From Symsagittifera roscoffensis (taxonomy: Eukaryota; Xenacoelomorpha; Acoela; Convolutidae), in assembly GCF_963678635.1 (NCBI RefSeq), contig NC_087066.1:27595301-27659300 (forward strand): a DNA stretch of 64,000 nt, given 5' to 3'. Below are positions 41,151 to 50,626 of this stretch, piece by piece. The position numbers were made by a program, and so were the translations under genes. Positions within the stretch are counted from its first letter, which is position 1; each line of letters opens with the position of its first letter. The notes under the pieces were generated by a model. It was not told the origin of the DNA and ran no database searches. It was given only the letters and a program-made list of their open reading frames with translations.

Positions 41151-44100
41151 CAAGTGCACACTCGTCCTTGGCCAAACAGAGTAACAACGCGATGATGTCG
41201 AGTATGAGTCCGGGTGAAGAGCAGACGTTCTCGAAGGCCAAGAAGAGTTGGAAGTCCTTGTACGACGAACGCATGGCGTCACTACCAACTGTAGGTTTGA
41301 CTTCCAGTGATGACTACCTGGAGATAACCCATCCGGATGTGAACTTCACACCGTGCCCAAGGAACGACATGAGCAGGGAGGCATCTTCTGCCTCGCCGAC
41401 CAGGCCTATGTCAGATGGGATAACGATGGGAGCATCATCAACGTTTGACAGACTGATGACGTCAATGCACAAGCAAAAGGGCGGTGCGTCATCAAGTACT
41501 AGGCTACAGCCACAGTTGACCTCGTCTTCTCTGGGGCTAACCCCGCCACTGGGGGCAGCTGGTGACATAAGTGATATGTTCGCTGGTGTGATGAATGGCC
41601 TGGATGAATTGAGGCGAGACATGACTAAGCGGATAGATCAAGTTGACGAGAGAGCTCACCATGGTCGAGAGAATTTGAAAGATGAGCTAACGCACGTGAA
41701 GTCGCAGGCGAGGTTTGATCAGGCTCAATTGATTCGTGACACCGATCAATGCCTGGCCGAGAGCCTGGCTCAGGCAAACAAAGAGTCAGAGGAAAGAGAG
41801 GCTAGGATGACAAGAGAGATCGAGCGATTGTTGAATGATCATGATAATACCTACGCCCAAACGATGACTGGCCTGGAAAGGAGGTTGGGCGCCAAATCTG
41901 ACTTGATGATGCGGAAGCTTGACGCGATCCTGAATGGGAATAATTGGCAGGAGCATTCCCACTCAAGGGAGCGCTCACGCCATGCGAATGTTGGAGATGG
42001 TACGGGCAACAGTGCCAGAGCCCAGCAAGGCTCGAGAACGAACTACGAACATAGAAACAAGGAGCGGCCAAGGGCAGCCCCGCAGAGGCCTGGCTGGACA
42101 AATCCAGTCCCACCGGAGGCAGATGCCACCCCGGAGACAAGATTGCCAACCGTGCCACAAGTCAGTTCAGTACCAGATCTGACTACAGTCTCACAAGACA
42201 CAACGATGTATGCCTCGATGTTTGAGCCTCTGAACAGATCTCTTGAAACATTCATCACCAAGCTCTCGAAGTCAACCGAGAGAGGAGAGAGGTCAAGAAG
42301 AACACTGAAAAAGCCGAAGTCATATAAAGACGAGTCAGACGGCTGCATTGATACTTGGATAGAGGTGATGAAGTTACACTTTGAGGAAGAGAATCTCTCC
42401 AAGAAACAAGAGTGCAGCGCGCTGACGAGCAACCTGGAGGGTACTGCATTAAATTGTGTAATGGCGAAAAGAGCCAATGAGAGAGACAGCGCTCGCAAGA
42501 TATTCGACATCCTGCTGAATCGTTTCGGCTCTGGAGTACAAGGGCACCAGGCCATGGTGAAGTTCGAGAAGAGGCGTCAGAGAGATGAAGAATCAATAGA
42601 TAAATTCTTGGACGACCTTGAATTGCTCAGGAGGAGGAGCAACCCGGATGAGAGAATATCCGAACGAAACTTGGCGATCGCTTCGAAGTTCATGGATGGT
42701 GTAAGGAGTGAGGAGTTGAAGACGATGTTGGCCACTCACTTCACCCTGTCGCTTGACCAGGTACCCACGCCCGACGACTTGCGTATGAAGTCACGCGAGT
42801 ATTTACTGATAAAACCGAGGGCGCAAAACCGTTACAGCAATTATGGCAACTATAGCGGGACAAACACTGGTGCGAATTCCAGTTGGTACAAACCTCGCGA
42901 TGACATGGACAAGAGGAGGTCGTGTGCGAATTGTGGTTCGATGGACCATCACGTTTCTGCGTGTTCTGCATACAAACAGAACATGAAGACCATAGGCTAC
43001 TTTCTCGAGGACGCTGACGCGACCGACGAGGATCATGAAGAGTACGTGAGAGGGCTCATCATGAAATATGGTCCGAGGTGTTTCTTCTGTAATTTGGAGG
43101 GACACTTCAAGTCGGATTGTACTCAATTTTGGGACGCAGTAGCGGACGCGAAACATCCCCGCCACGATGAGGCGCTTTCGGGTGTCAAGGCCAGTCGAGC
43201 ACGTCTGATGAACGAGGCTGAATCTCGGAGAAAGGAGACGACACCGAGCACTTTCACGACTAAAAAGGTTAAAACATGGCCTGACGAGGGGGTAGCCTCG
43301 AACCTCGAAACAGAGTTGTCTAGCCCACTCAAGGTGGATTACGGCCTGGCGGCAAGGACAGCTCTGCAGAATGTCAAACAGGACCTTGCCACGAAAGAAG
43401 TGGAGCAATGGGTAAGGTCGGAGCTGGAGAGCACAGATCTTCGGGAAAGTCTTAATGTCCTGAGTAAGACGACAAGAGCAGAAGATGAAAAAGAGCCCAA
43501 GAAACAGGGACTAAAACTGAACGTTATATCTGGCAAGACTTTCGGCATGACGAAGGCAGGGACCAAAATAATGTCTATCATCTCAGTCGCAGGGCACCAG
43601 GTGGTCAAGAACCTGAGCGAGCCATCCGAGATTACACTGGTCCACCTGGACATCTATGCCGACTACCTGAAGGAGAAGGATCCCAAACTGGACTCCAGGG
43701 CAGTGCGAGCGCTGCTCACAACGGGAGGTCCGAGGCTGATGAAAGTGGACGGACATTATATCGATGTCCATGGCCCTTACCCGATTCTGATGAACGTGGA
43801 TGGCATCAATATCTACACGAAAGCTCACATAACTGATGCGAACGATCAGGTTGGCCGGATATACATTGGTCAAGAGGAGCTGAAGGTCAGACGAATCGGA
43901 CACAACGCGATGCTCGAACAAGATGCTGTGCATATTGGTTGCGAGGCAGATATGGCCGCACACGTTCTGGACGTGCAAGGCAGACAACTTTCTGTAAAGG
44001 GGCTGCTAGACACGGGAGCAGTGGTTAGTGTCATGCCAGTCAAAACTTGGACCGACATGGGTTTCGAAAGATCGGATCTCATACCGACAAACATCAGGTT

Positions 44101-44884
44101 GGCAGCTGCCAATCAGGGAGCGATCTATGTCGCCGGACGAACCCCGATCATCTCACTGCAGCTTGGAGGAAGACATCTTTGGATGAGCTTCCTAGTAGTA
44201 GAGAATTTGGATGAATCCGACCAGTTCATCCTAGGAAGGGATTTCGTTCGCAACTTTGACGTCACGATTGATCTCAATGACGGATTGATTAGGATCAAGG
44301 ATCCTGAAAGAAAGTATGAGAAAAGACCCCTTAATAAGATCTTAATTAATCAGGCCAAGGTGCCGATTTTTCTGGATCGAAAAGTTAGATTAAAACCGAA
44401 CCAAGCCGTAGTAGCGACGTTTAGGATGAGGAACTTGAATGAACTCAGCAATGACAGACAGGTGTGTCTGGTACCAAATCCAAACAGTAAAAGCTCGGCT
44501 ATTTTAGGAAGAAGCTTCTCACTCACTCAGAGCGGACTGTGTGTGAGTGTGTTATTGAACACAGAAGCAACAACAGTGACAATACAGAGGGGAAAGAAAC
44601 TTGGCTACGCTTTGCCTCTGAACACAGACTTTCTGAGTGTGGAGAACTTGAAGAAGTTTGACGTAACTAAATGTCCATTACATGCGAACCAAGAATGTAT
44701 AATGAAAAGAGTAATTGAATTGAAATCTTCTAGGAAATTGTTTTCAATGAAGTCGGAAACAGATGATGGGCTGTCTAGTTGTTCCAACTTTCCTGAGAGG
44801 CCAACGGAAGCAGAGTTAGCAGCGAATAGGCCTGTCCTACCTGAGATAGAACATCTGAAGGGTAAATATCTGACAAGGAACTAG
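41096..44884 (+). CDS. gag-pro: Gag-protease polyprotein
   Basis: 1,262 aa from ATG 41,096 (MSKSETKSYKWRKE); the frame is open back to 40,964. Order: disordered Ser-rich N-terminus; long coiled coil about residues 160-280 (LDELRRDMTKRIDQVDERAH onwards); Gag capsid-like domain about 415-555 (IFDILLNRFGSG, KFEKRRQRDEESIDKFLDDL); two CX2CX4HX4C zinc knuckles near 609-665 (CANCGSMDHHVSAC, CFFCNLEGHFKSDC), which bind genomic RNA. A retropepsin-type aspartic protease follows with catalytic motif LLDTGA at 971-975 and the C-terminal FILGRDF near 1,045. No interruption. It ends 18 nt inside the Pol frame (-1 register), so Pol is probably made by frameshift or readthrough. Confidence 0.95.
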   Translation: MSKSETKSYKWRKEPSHLTSAHSSLAKQSNNAMMSSMSPGEEQTFSKAKKSWKSLYDERMASLPTVGLTSSDDYLEITHPDVNFTPCPRNDMSREASSASPTRPMSDGITMGASSTFDRLMTSMHKQKGGASSSTRLQPQLTSSSLGLTPPLGAAGDISDMFAGVMNGLDELRRDMTKRIDQVDERAHHGRENLKDELTHVKSQARFDQAQLIRDTDQCLAESLAQANKESEEREARMTREIERLLNDHDNTYAQTMTGLERRLGAKSDLMMRKLDAILNGNNWQEHSHSRERSRHANVGDGTGNSARAQQGSRTNYEHRNKERPRAAPQRPGWTNPVPPEADATPETRLPTVPQVSSVPDLTTVSQDTTMYASMFEPLNRSLETFITKLSKSTERGERSRRTLKKPKSYKDESDGCIDTWIEVMKLHFEEENLSKKQECSALTSNLEGTALNCVMAKRANERDSARKIFDILLNRFGSGVQGHQAMVKFEKRRQRDEESIDKFLDDLELLRRRSNPDERISERNLAIASKFMDGVRSEELKTMLATHFTLSLDQVPTPDDLRMKSREYLLIKPRAQNRYSNYGNYSGTNTGANSSWYKPRDDMDKRRSCANCGSMDHHVSACSAYKQNMKTIGYFLEDADATDEDHEEYVRGLIMKYGPRCFFCNLEGHFKSDCTQFWDAVADAKHPRHDEALSGVKASRARLMNEAESRRKETTPSTFTTKKVKTWPDEGVASNLETELSSPLKVDYGLAARTALQNVKQDLATKEVEQWVRSELESTDLRESLNVLSKTTRAEDEKEPKKQGLKLNVISGKTFGMTKAGTKIMSIISVAGHQVVKNLSEPSEITLVHLDIYADYLKEKDPKLDSRAVRALLTTGGPRLMKVDGHYIDVHGPYPILMNVDGINIYTKAHITDANDQVGRIYIGQEELKVRRIGHNAMLEQDAVHIGCEADMAAHVLDVQGRQLSVKGLLDTGAVVSVMPVKTWTDMGFERSDLIPTNIRLAAANQGAIYVAGRTPIISLQLGGRHLWMSFLVVENLDESDQFILGRDFVRNFDVTIDLNDGLIRIKDPERKYEKRPLNKILINQAKVPIFLDRKVRLKPNQAVVATFRMRNLNELSNDRQVCLVPNPNSKSSAILGRSFSLTQSGLCVSVLLNTEATTVTIQRGKKLGYALPLNTDFLSVENLKKFDVTKCPLHANQECIMKRVIELKSSRKLFSMKSETDDGLSSCSNFPERPTEAELAANRPVLPEIEHLKGKYLTRN

Positions 44885-44898
44885 ATTCGCTTAGGGCG

Positions 44899-47800
44899 GT
44901 GCTAGATCGGAACGCAGACGTTTTTTCAAAGCATAAGGCCGATATAGGTTGTTGCAATTTTGTAGAGCACGAGATTGAGATAGAAGAGGGCTCGGTACCT
45001 CATAGGGAAGGGGCGAGAAGAATGACCCCAAATAAGTCAGAAGCGTGTAGGAAGGAAATTGAAGTGTTAATGGAGTACGACATGATTGAGCCGTCGAAGT
45101 CCCCATGGGCTTGTGGCGTGGTCATGGCGAAAAAGAAAGGGGGGCAACTCAGGTTTTGTTGTGATTTCCGTTATCTGAACGCAGTGACTATAAAAGACGC
45201 ATACCCCATTCCCCGCATCGATGAGAGCCTATCCAAGCTGGGAGACGCTAAGTTCTTCACGACGTTGGATTTGGGCTCAGCATTCTGGCAAGTGCCACTC
45301 AGAAAGCAAGATCGAGAGAAAACAGGTTTCGCGTGTGAGCTGGGACTATTCCAGTGGAAGAGGATGCCATTCGGATTGTGCAACGCGACGGCCACATTCC
45401 AGCGACTGATGGCTCAGGCACTCACGAGCGTCACTAAGAAATACGGGAATCTCATCATGTGTTATGTCGATGATGTTGTGATTGCAACACCAACCCTAGA
45501 AGACCACATAGAGAGGTTGGAGGAGGTGTTTTCTTGCATGAAGCAGGCGGGTCTGAAATGCAAACCCTCTAAGTGTGAAATCCTCAGGGATTCCATAAAG
45601 TATTTGGGCCGCCTGGTTGACAAACATGGAGTGAGACCAGATCCTGAAGCGGTTGAAGCGGTGTTGACCTGGAAGGCACCTAAAACAGATACACAGTTGA
45701 TGAGTTTTCTGGGATTCGCCAATTATTATCGTGAGTTCATCAAGGGGTATGCTGACAAAATATACCCCATGCAGAGATTGATGAGAAACAAGGGCAAAAA
45801 GTTCACCTGGACTGATGAGGCACAAGTCTCATTTGAAAACATCAAACGTGAACTTTGCGAGGCACCGGTCCTCGGCATGCCAACGGAGAAGGGAATGTTC
45901 GTGCTGGACACGGATGCATCAGTGGTTGCGATATCAGGCATACTTCACCAAGAGCAGGAGTGGAACGGGAGAACGGTTCTTCGTCCGATAGCTTATGGAA
46001 GTAAAGTCCTGAGTGACACTGAGATGAAGTACGGCGCACCAAAAGCGGAGATGTTTGCTGTGATCACGTTCGTGGAAAAATACAGGGCCTACCTGGGGAG
46101 TGCTCCATTCAAGTTACGTGTGGACAATCGTGCCCTTGCCTGGCTGAAAACCTATTCGATGGATCAAAACGACATTGGTCGTTGGATCGTGCGCTTGGAT
46201 GGATACCACATGATCATAGAGCACCGTACCCGTGACAAGCACCAGAACGCAGATAGCCTCAGTAAAAAGACAGAATTTTATGAGCGCCTCGAGGAGAAGC
46301 AGGCTAACCAATCAGAGATCAAAGAGGGGTTTTCCTTTCTGGACAAAGAAACCTACGATAAGCTGCCACTTATTAGGTGGTTAGACAAATCAGGACATCC
46401 TATACCTGGACACCCTGACCTTCCAGTGGAGACGGCCGCGGAGATAAAGCTTTTAGCCAGAGGCGAACCCGTTCCGTTGGACCTGCTAGTCCGATCCAAC
46501 TTGGTACAGCAAGAACTGACCAGGCTGGGTATAAACAGCATCGCTTTATTGAATAAGACGGTGAACGTGGCGCCGGACGTCATGGGAAAACTCCGTGACT
46601 TGTTGGATAGGGAAGTGAATAGGCATGATCGTGAATGGATAGAGACCATGCAGAGGTTGACTGTCACCGAGAGAACGGAGAAGAGGCCAGTGTCCATTCG
46701 CAGCCGAGGCGTTGAACGGGATTGCAGGTCGATCGTCAACCAGCTGGTGACCTCGATGCCGAAAGAAGTATTGTTGAGAACTTCGTTCACTGAATATGGA
46801 ACATCGAATCAAAACCAAGCTACTGAGGAAGTCAGGATCAGGTCGAAATCTAGCTTCACGAGGAGAGTGCACTTCACGGATGCAAAAGAGGAATACGAGC
46901 CAAGCCCAGATTGTTCGTCCATGGACGAGACAATGTCTGGGGAGTCTGACACCTTCGAGCCAGTCAAGGACGTCTCCTCTGATGAGTCAGACACCTTTGA
47001 GCCCGTGCAGGACGACTTGTCCGGGGAGAGGTTGACTAGACCACCTAGGGGCAGAATTTTGTCCGGGGAGTCGGGTTCAAAGCGACCGATGGACAGAGTT
47101 TTGTCCGGGGAGTCGAGAAACATCTCAGACAACTTGGAATATGATGTTGAGGAATCAGTCGACTCAAGTGGTGACTCGAGACCCCAGTCCTGGGACAACA
47201 CGTCTGAAACAACTTCCAATTCCGATGTGTCAGAGATCGCAATCCACTCCTTATTGGTAGACTGGAAGCAGCGTGGGCTGGACCGAGAAACACATCAGGA
47301 TCCAGACAGGGACAGATACACCTCAGATGAAGAGGGCACTGTGGTAGATAATGCCGCAGACGAGCTCGAGCTGATAGCAGTTTCAAAACGCCCAACCAGA
47401 TTGCTGCCACATGGTACGGTCGTCCGTACCAATCTGGAACCATCTGTGCAAGAAGCGACGCCTTTGAAAAAGATATGGTGTGTCAAGTTGATGGACGATG
47501 CTCATGCTCCGGAGATAATGAGTGGGCAAATGAACGTGGTGAAGACGTATTTGAAAGCCAGGTACAGGCTGTCGGATCTCCTGAGGGCTCAACGAAATGA
47601 TAGAATGACGAGCAGTCTGAAAAGATGGATCGAGAATGGAGCACCTGACAAGGGAGACTTGGAAGAAGACAGCTACAAAATCCTGAAGCAATTTTACCTG
47701 AAGAGGAAAGACTTGTTGTACCTGAATAAGGACGGAATCGTAGCCTGTAAGCGCAAGGAGGAGGACAAGGTCCTTTATCAATACAATTCAATAGTGTTAC

Positions 47801-50184
47801 CACAATTGTACCAGACTGAATTGCTCTTTCGCTCACATGATCAGATGGGACATCAAGGCGTGGACAAAGTGTATAACAGGATACAAAAACGATTCGAATG
47901 GCCAGGATTGAAGAAGGCTTGTGAGAAATGGATAGCCGCATGCCTGTCTTGTCAACAGGCAAAGGATCCCAGGAAACTAAGGTTCCCCCTACAGTCAATA
48001 GAATCGTCAGGTTTCAACGAAGTGGTGCAAATTGATCATCAGAAAATCTGCATGACAGCAACGGGCTATAATCAGGTGCTGGTAATGATCGACCATTTTA
48101 CAAAGTATGCGGAGGCAGCACCCTGCATGACAGCGTCGGCAGAAGAAACAAGCGATCATTTGATAAACGTGTGGATAGCAAGGCATGGCTGCCCCATCAC
48201 GTTCCAATCGGACAATGGCAAAGCATTCGTAGGTGATCTCACGAAAGAGTTAATGAAAAGGTCGCAGGTAGCGCAGGCCCACTCGACCACTTATCACCCG
48301 CAAACGAAAAACTTAGTCAAGAGGCAGAATCGCACACTGGTATCCATGTTGAGAGTCTACTGCTCACGCTATATGGATGACTGGGACAAGCACTTGCCGC
48401 AAGTGATGGGTGCTTACAACAGCACGGAGCATTCCACCACGGGAATAAGTCCGCATATGATGCTGACGGGTCATGAAAAAGCACTCCCGTTAACGTTCTT
48501 CTACCCTGAATATGAAGGGAAGAGAACAGCACCGCAAACGTACGTGCGGGACGTTATTAGAAGACAACAGGACCTCAATGACTTATGCAGGAGGAATACG
48601 CAACAGGCGCAAATTAGACAAAAAAGGAGGTTTGATAAAAGAACAGCCGATGCAAAAGCCTACTCAGTTGGCGATTACGTCTGGGTGTTCCAGGAAGTGG
48701 TTCCACCAAAAGGAACCAAGAAACTATTAAAGAAATGGCGTGGTCCATTTCAGATAACAGAGGTGCATCAAGGAGGTCGTTTTTATCGGCTGAGCACCGG
48801 AAGAGCGGCTCATTACGAGAATATCAAACCACACAACGCCTCGTCCGAGGATTGGTGCATCCCAGCGGACATGCAAGAGGGAGACTATTTAATAGTGGAT
48901 CCTGCTTGTGAAGTGAATGAAAGGGGTACTCGCGACAAGAACGACGGGAATGAGATGGTGGACAATTGTGATCTACCACTGGATCTCGAGTTGACTGAGC
49001 GAGTAGAGGTGGACGATGAAACTCTACCCTATGCCGAAGAAGACTGGGATTGCCCGGAACAAACCGAAATTGACAAAGGAATACAGCCTGACTTTCCGCT
49101 CACTATGGAGACACGCCAAAGTAAGAGGGGAAAAAACCAGAAGAAATACAATCCGTATGGCGAGGACTTCGTTGTAGACCGGATAGTAGTGAGTGATGTC
49201 ATAGACTCGCTGGTGGGGCTGGACGAAGTAGCAATGCTAGAAGAAATCGACCTTGTGAACGATATGGATCAAGATTGGATCGACGATCGATCAGAACCGG
49301 AAGTGGAGTTCGAACCAGAAGCGGAACAGACTCATGAGCAAGAACTAACAAACTTGCGCGTGCTCGAATGGCTCCACGATCTGCCGACAGATCCAAAAGA
49401 GACGATCCTGACGATTCAGGACGTCGACAGAGACGGCGTCAAATACATCAGTCATGACAATACCGAGTCCAACTGGGTCGCCCCAGATGGTCCTCTACGT
49501 GTTCCACAATCCAACCTCGGTCTCCTAGACTTTGGGCGATCGACGGGGACGTCGATGGATATTTTTGTCCGGGGAGTGGGGGTAGGACTCACCCACACCG
49601 AAAATCTCATAATAAAAAAATTGAAATCGGCAAGGGAAACCGGAGAACTAGAGACAGAGGGCGAGAATGCTAAGAAACCACCTTTTGGACGAATCTTTGA
49701 ATCGTATTTTGATCTCCCGAACCACTATTCGAACAATATCGTTATAACGGACAGCGATTTCATACTCACGGAACGCACGTGCGCCATAGCGATAACTGCG
49801 GACGTAAGCTTCAAAACAGCACTAGCGGCCGACTTTAAAAGAGAGTACAAGAATATCGAGTTTTTGTGGAAACAGAGGCCGGGTGTAGGAGGAATGATAG
49901 CGTTGCCCCCTGTTGCATCACAGATACCAGGGAAATATTTGTGTTTTTTGGTTACGAAAGCTACTGATAGGCAACACGTGAATCCGGAGAGCTTGGTATT
50001 GGCCTTGACTCGACTTAGGGATTTCCTGGTTGAGAGAGGTGTGACCTCTCTCTCGTTGCCAGTTTATGATCCCAATAGGGGAAAGCTACATCCGAGAGAG
50101 TTGTATGCTCTTGTGCATGTGATATTTTCAGAGACTGACATAGAGGTTTACTTACATAAAAAATACTATCTGAGCATATGCTAA
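44899..50184 (+). CDS. pol: Pol: RT, RNase H, integrase and macro-like domain
   Basis: Open from 44,866 without an ATG; residues are counted from 44,899 (1,761 codons). RT about 30-250, with YVDD at 189-192 and FGLCNATATFQRLM; RNase H from about 330 (VLDTDAS, Asp337). Next a long linker, 470-970, with SGES repeats at 679-740. Integrase: HHCC zinc part near 980-1,020 (HDQMGHQG, CLSCQQAK), catalytic Asp1046 and Asp1105. The residue 36 after the latter, expected Glu, is Lys1141 (AAG 48,319-48,321). GPY/F-like KKWRGPFQI is near 1,278. From about 1,600 the end (ITADVSFKTALAADFKREY, VGGMIALPP, YLCFLVTKATD) resembles a macro domain. Ty3/Gypsy domain order. Confidence 0.95.
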   Translation: MLDRNADVFSKHKADIGCCNFVEHEIEIEEGSVPHREGARRMTPNKSEACRKEIEVLMEYDMIEPSKSPWACGVVMAKKKGGQLRFCCDFRYLNAVTIKDAYPIPRIDESLSKLGDAKFFTTLDLGSAFWQVPLRKQDREKTGFACELGLFQWKRMPFGLCNATATFQRLMAQALTSVTKKYGNLIMCYVDDVVIATPTLEDHIERLEEVFSCMKQAGLKCKPSKCEILRDSIKYLGRLVDKHGVRPDPEAVEAVLTWKAPKTDTQLMSFLGFANYYREFIKGYADKIYPMQRLMRNKGKKFTWTDEAQVSFENIKRELCEAPVLGMPTEKGMFVLDTDASVVAISGILHQEQEWNGRTVLRPIAYGSKVLSDTEMKYGAPKAEMFAVITFVEKYRAYLGSAPFKLRVDNRALAWLKTYSMDQNDIGRWIVRLDGYHMIIEHRTRDKHQNADSLSKKTEFYERLEEKQANQSEIKEGFSFLDKETYDKLPLIRWLDKSGHPIPGHPDLPVETAAEIKLLARGEPVPLDLLVRSNLVQQELTRLGINSIALLNKTVNVAPDVMGKLRDLLDREVNRHDREWIETMQRLTVTERTEKRPVSIRSRGVERDCRSIVNQLVTSMPKEVLLRTSFTEYGTSNQNQATEEVRIRSKSSFTRRVHFTDAKEEYEPSPDCSSMDETMSGESDTFEPVKDVSSDESDTFEPVQDDLSGERLTRPPRGRILSGESGSKRPMDRVLSGESRNISDNLEYDVEESVDSSGDSRPQSWDNTSETTSNSDVSEIAIHSLLVDWKQRGLDRETHQDPDRDRYTSDEEGTVVDNAADELELIAVSKRPTRLLPHGTVVRTNLEPSVQEATPLKKIWCVKLMDDAHAPEIMSGQMNVVKTYLKARYRLSDLLRAQRNDRMTSSLKRWIENGAPDKGDLEEDSYKILKQFYLKRKDLLYLNKDGIVACKRKEEDKVLYQYNSIVLPQLYQTELLFRSHDQMGHQGVDKVYNRIQKRFEWPGLKKACEKWIAACLSCQQAKDPRKLRFPLQSIESSGFNEVVQIDHQKICMTATGYNQVLVMIDHFTKYAEAAPCMTASAEETSDHLINVWIARHGCPITFQSDNGKAFVGDLTKELMKRSQVAQAHSTTYHPQTKNLVKRQNRTLVSMLRVYCSRYMDDWDKHLPQVMGAYNSTEHSTTGISPHMMLTGHEKALPLTFFYPEYEGKRTAPQTYVRDVIRRQQDLNDLCRRNTQQAQIRQKRRFDKRTADAKAYSVGDYVWVFQEVVPPKGTKKLLKKWRGPFQITEVHQGGRFYRLSTGRAAHYENIKPHNASSEDWCIPADMQEGDYLIVDPACEVNERGTRDKNDGNEMVDNCDLPLDLELTERVEVDDETLPYAEEDWDCPEQTEIDKGIQPDFPLTMETRQSKRGKNQKKYNPYGEDFVVDRIVVSDVIDSLVGLDEVAMLEEIDLVNDMDQDWIDDRSEPEVEFEPEAEQTHEQELTNLRVLEWLHDLPTDPKETILTIQDVDRDGVKYISHDNTESNWVAPDGPLRVPQSNLGLLDFGRSTGTSMDIFVRGVGVGLTHTENLIIKKLKSARETGELETEGENAKKPPFGRIFESYFDLPNHYSNNIVITDSDFILTERTCAIAITADVSFKTALAADFKREYKNIEFLWKQRPGVGGMIALPPVASQIPGKYLCFLVTKATDRQHVNPESLVLALTRLRDFLVERGVTSLSLPVYDPNRGKLHPRELYALVHVIFSETDIEVYLHKKYYLSIC

Positions 50185-50626
50185 GAATTGCGCTCGGCGA
50201 TAAGTGGTTTTTATTAAGTTGCTCGATAAGAATTAGAGTCAAGTTTTAGGTTAGGTTTTAGGTACAGTATTAGGGATCAGGTATTTATATGATAGTATAG
50301 GTGTGTGATGTTTATGTGTTTATGTTATGTTATTGTTATGATATGTTTTATGTTTGTGTCATCAAGGTGACAGCGCTTATTCGTGCTACTCTGACAAAGA
50401 TAAAGGTGGACGATCCACCTTGGTGCTAAATTTTAAATCAGAATTGTGAAGAGAATTTCAATGGAGAGTTTTAAAGAATTGATTGATGTTACATCCTAAA
50501 ATGATGGTTCTAAGTCGCGACCTGTTTTTTAGATCTTGATTGATCGAAAATTGTTTACTGAACACTGAATCAGAAGAGACAGAGAGAAATTACACGACAC
50601 GACAAGAAGAATCAACACGAAAAGAA
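50185..50626 (+). other. Pol-ORF3 intergenic region with hairpin and candidate splice acceptor
   Basis: 442 bp without a gene. It has a perfect hairpin AAGGTGGA-CGA-TCCACCTT at 50,403-50,421 and a pyrimidine-rich TGTTTTTTAG at 50,523-50,532 that resembles a nematode 3' splice site. ORF3 is probably expressed from a spliced mRNA, as env is in retroviruses; that is an inference. Confidence 0.5.

Noticed and set aside
42043-43408. Antisense ORFs of 170-201 codons over gag
   Set aside because: They are opposite a clearly coding frame and have compositions typical of shadow frames; the same holds for the many minus-strand frames over pol and ORF3.
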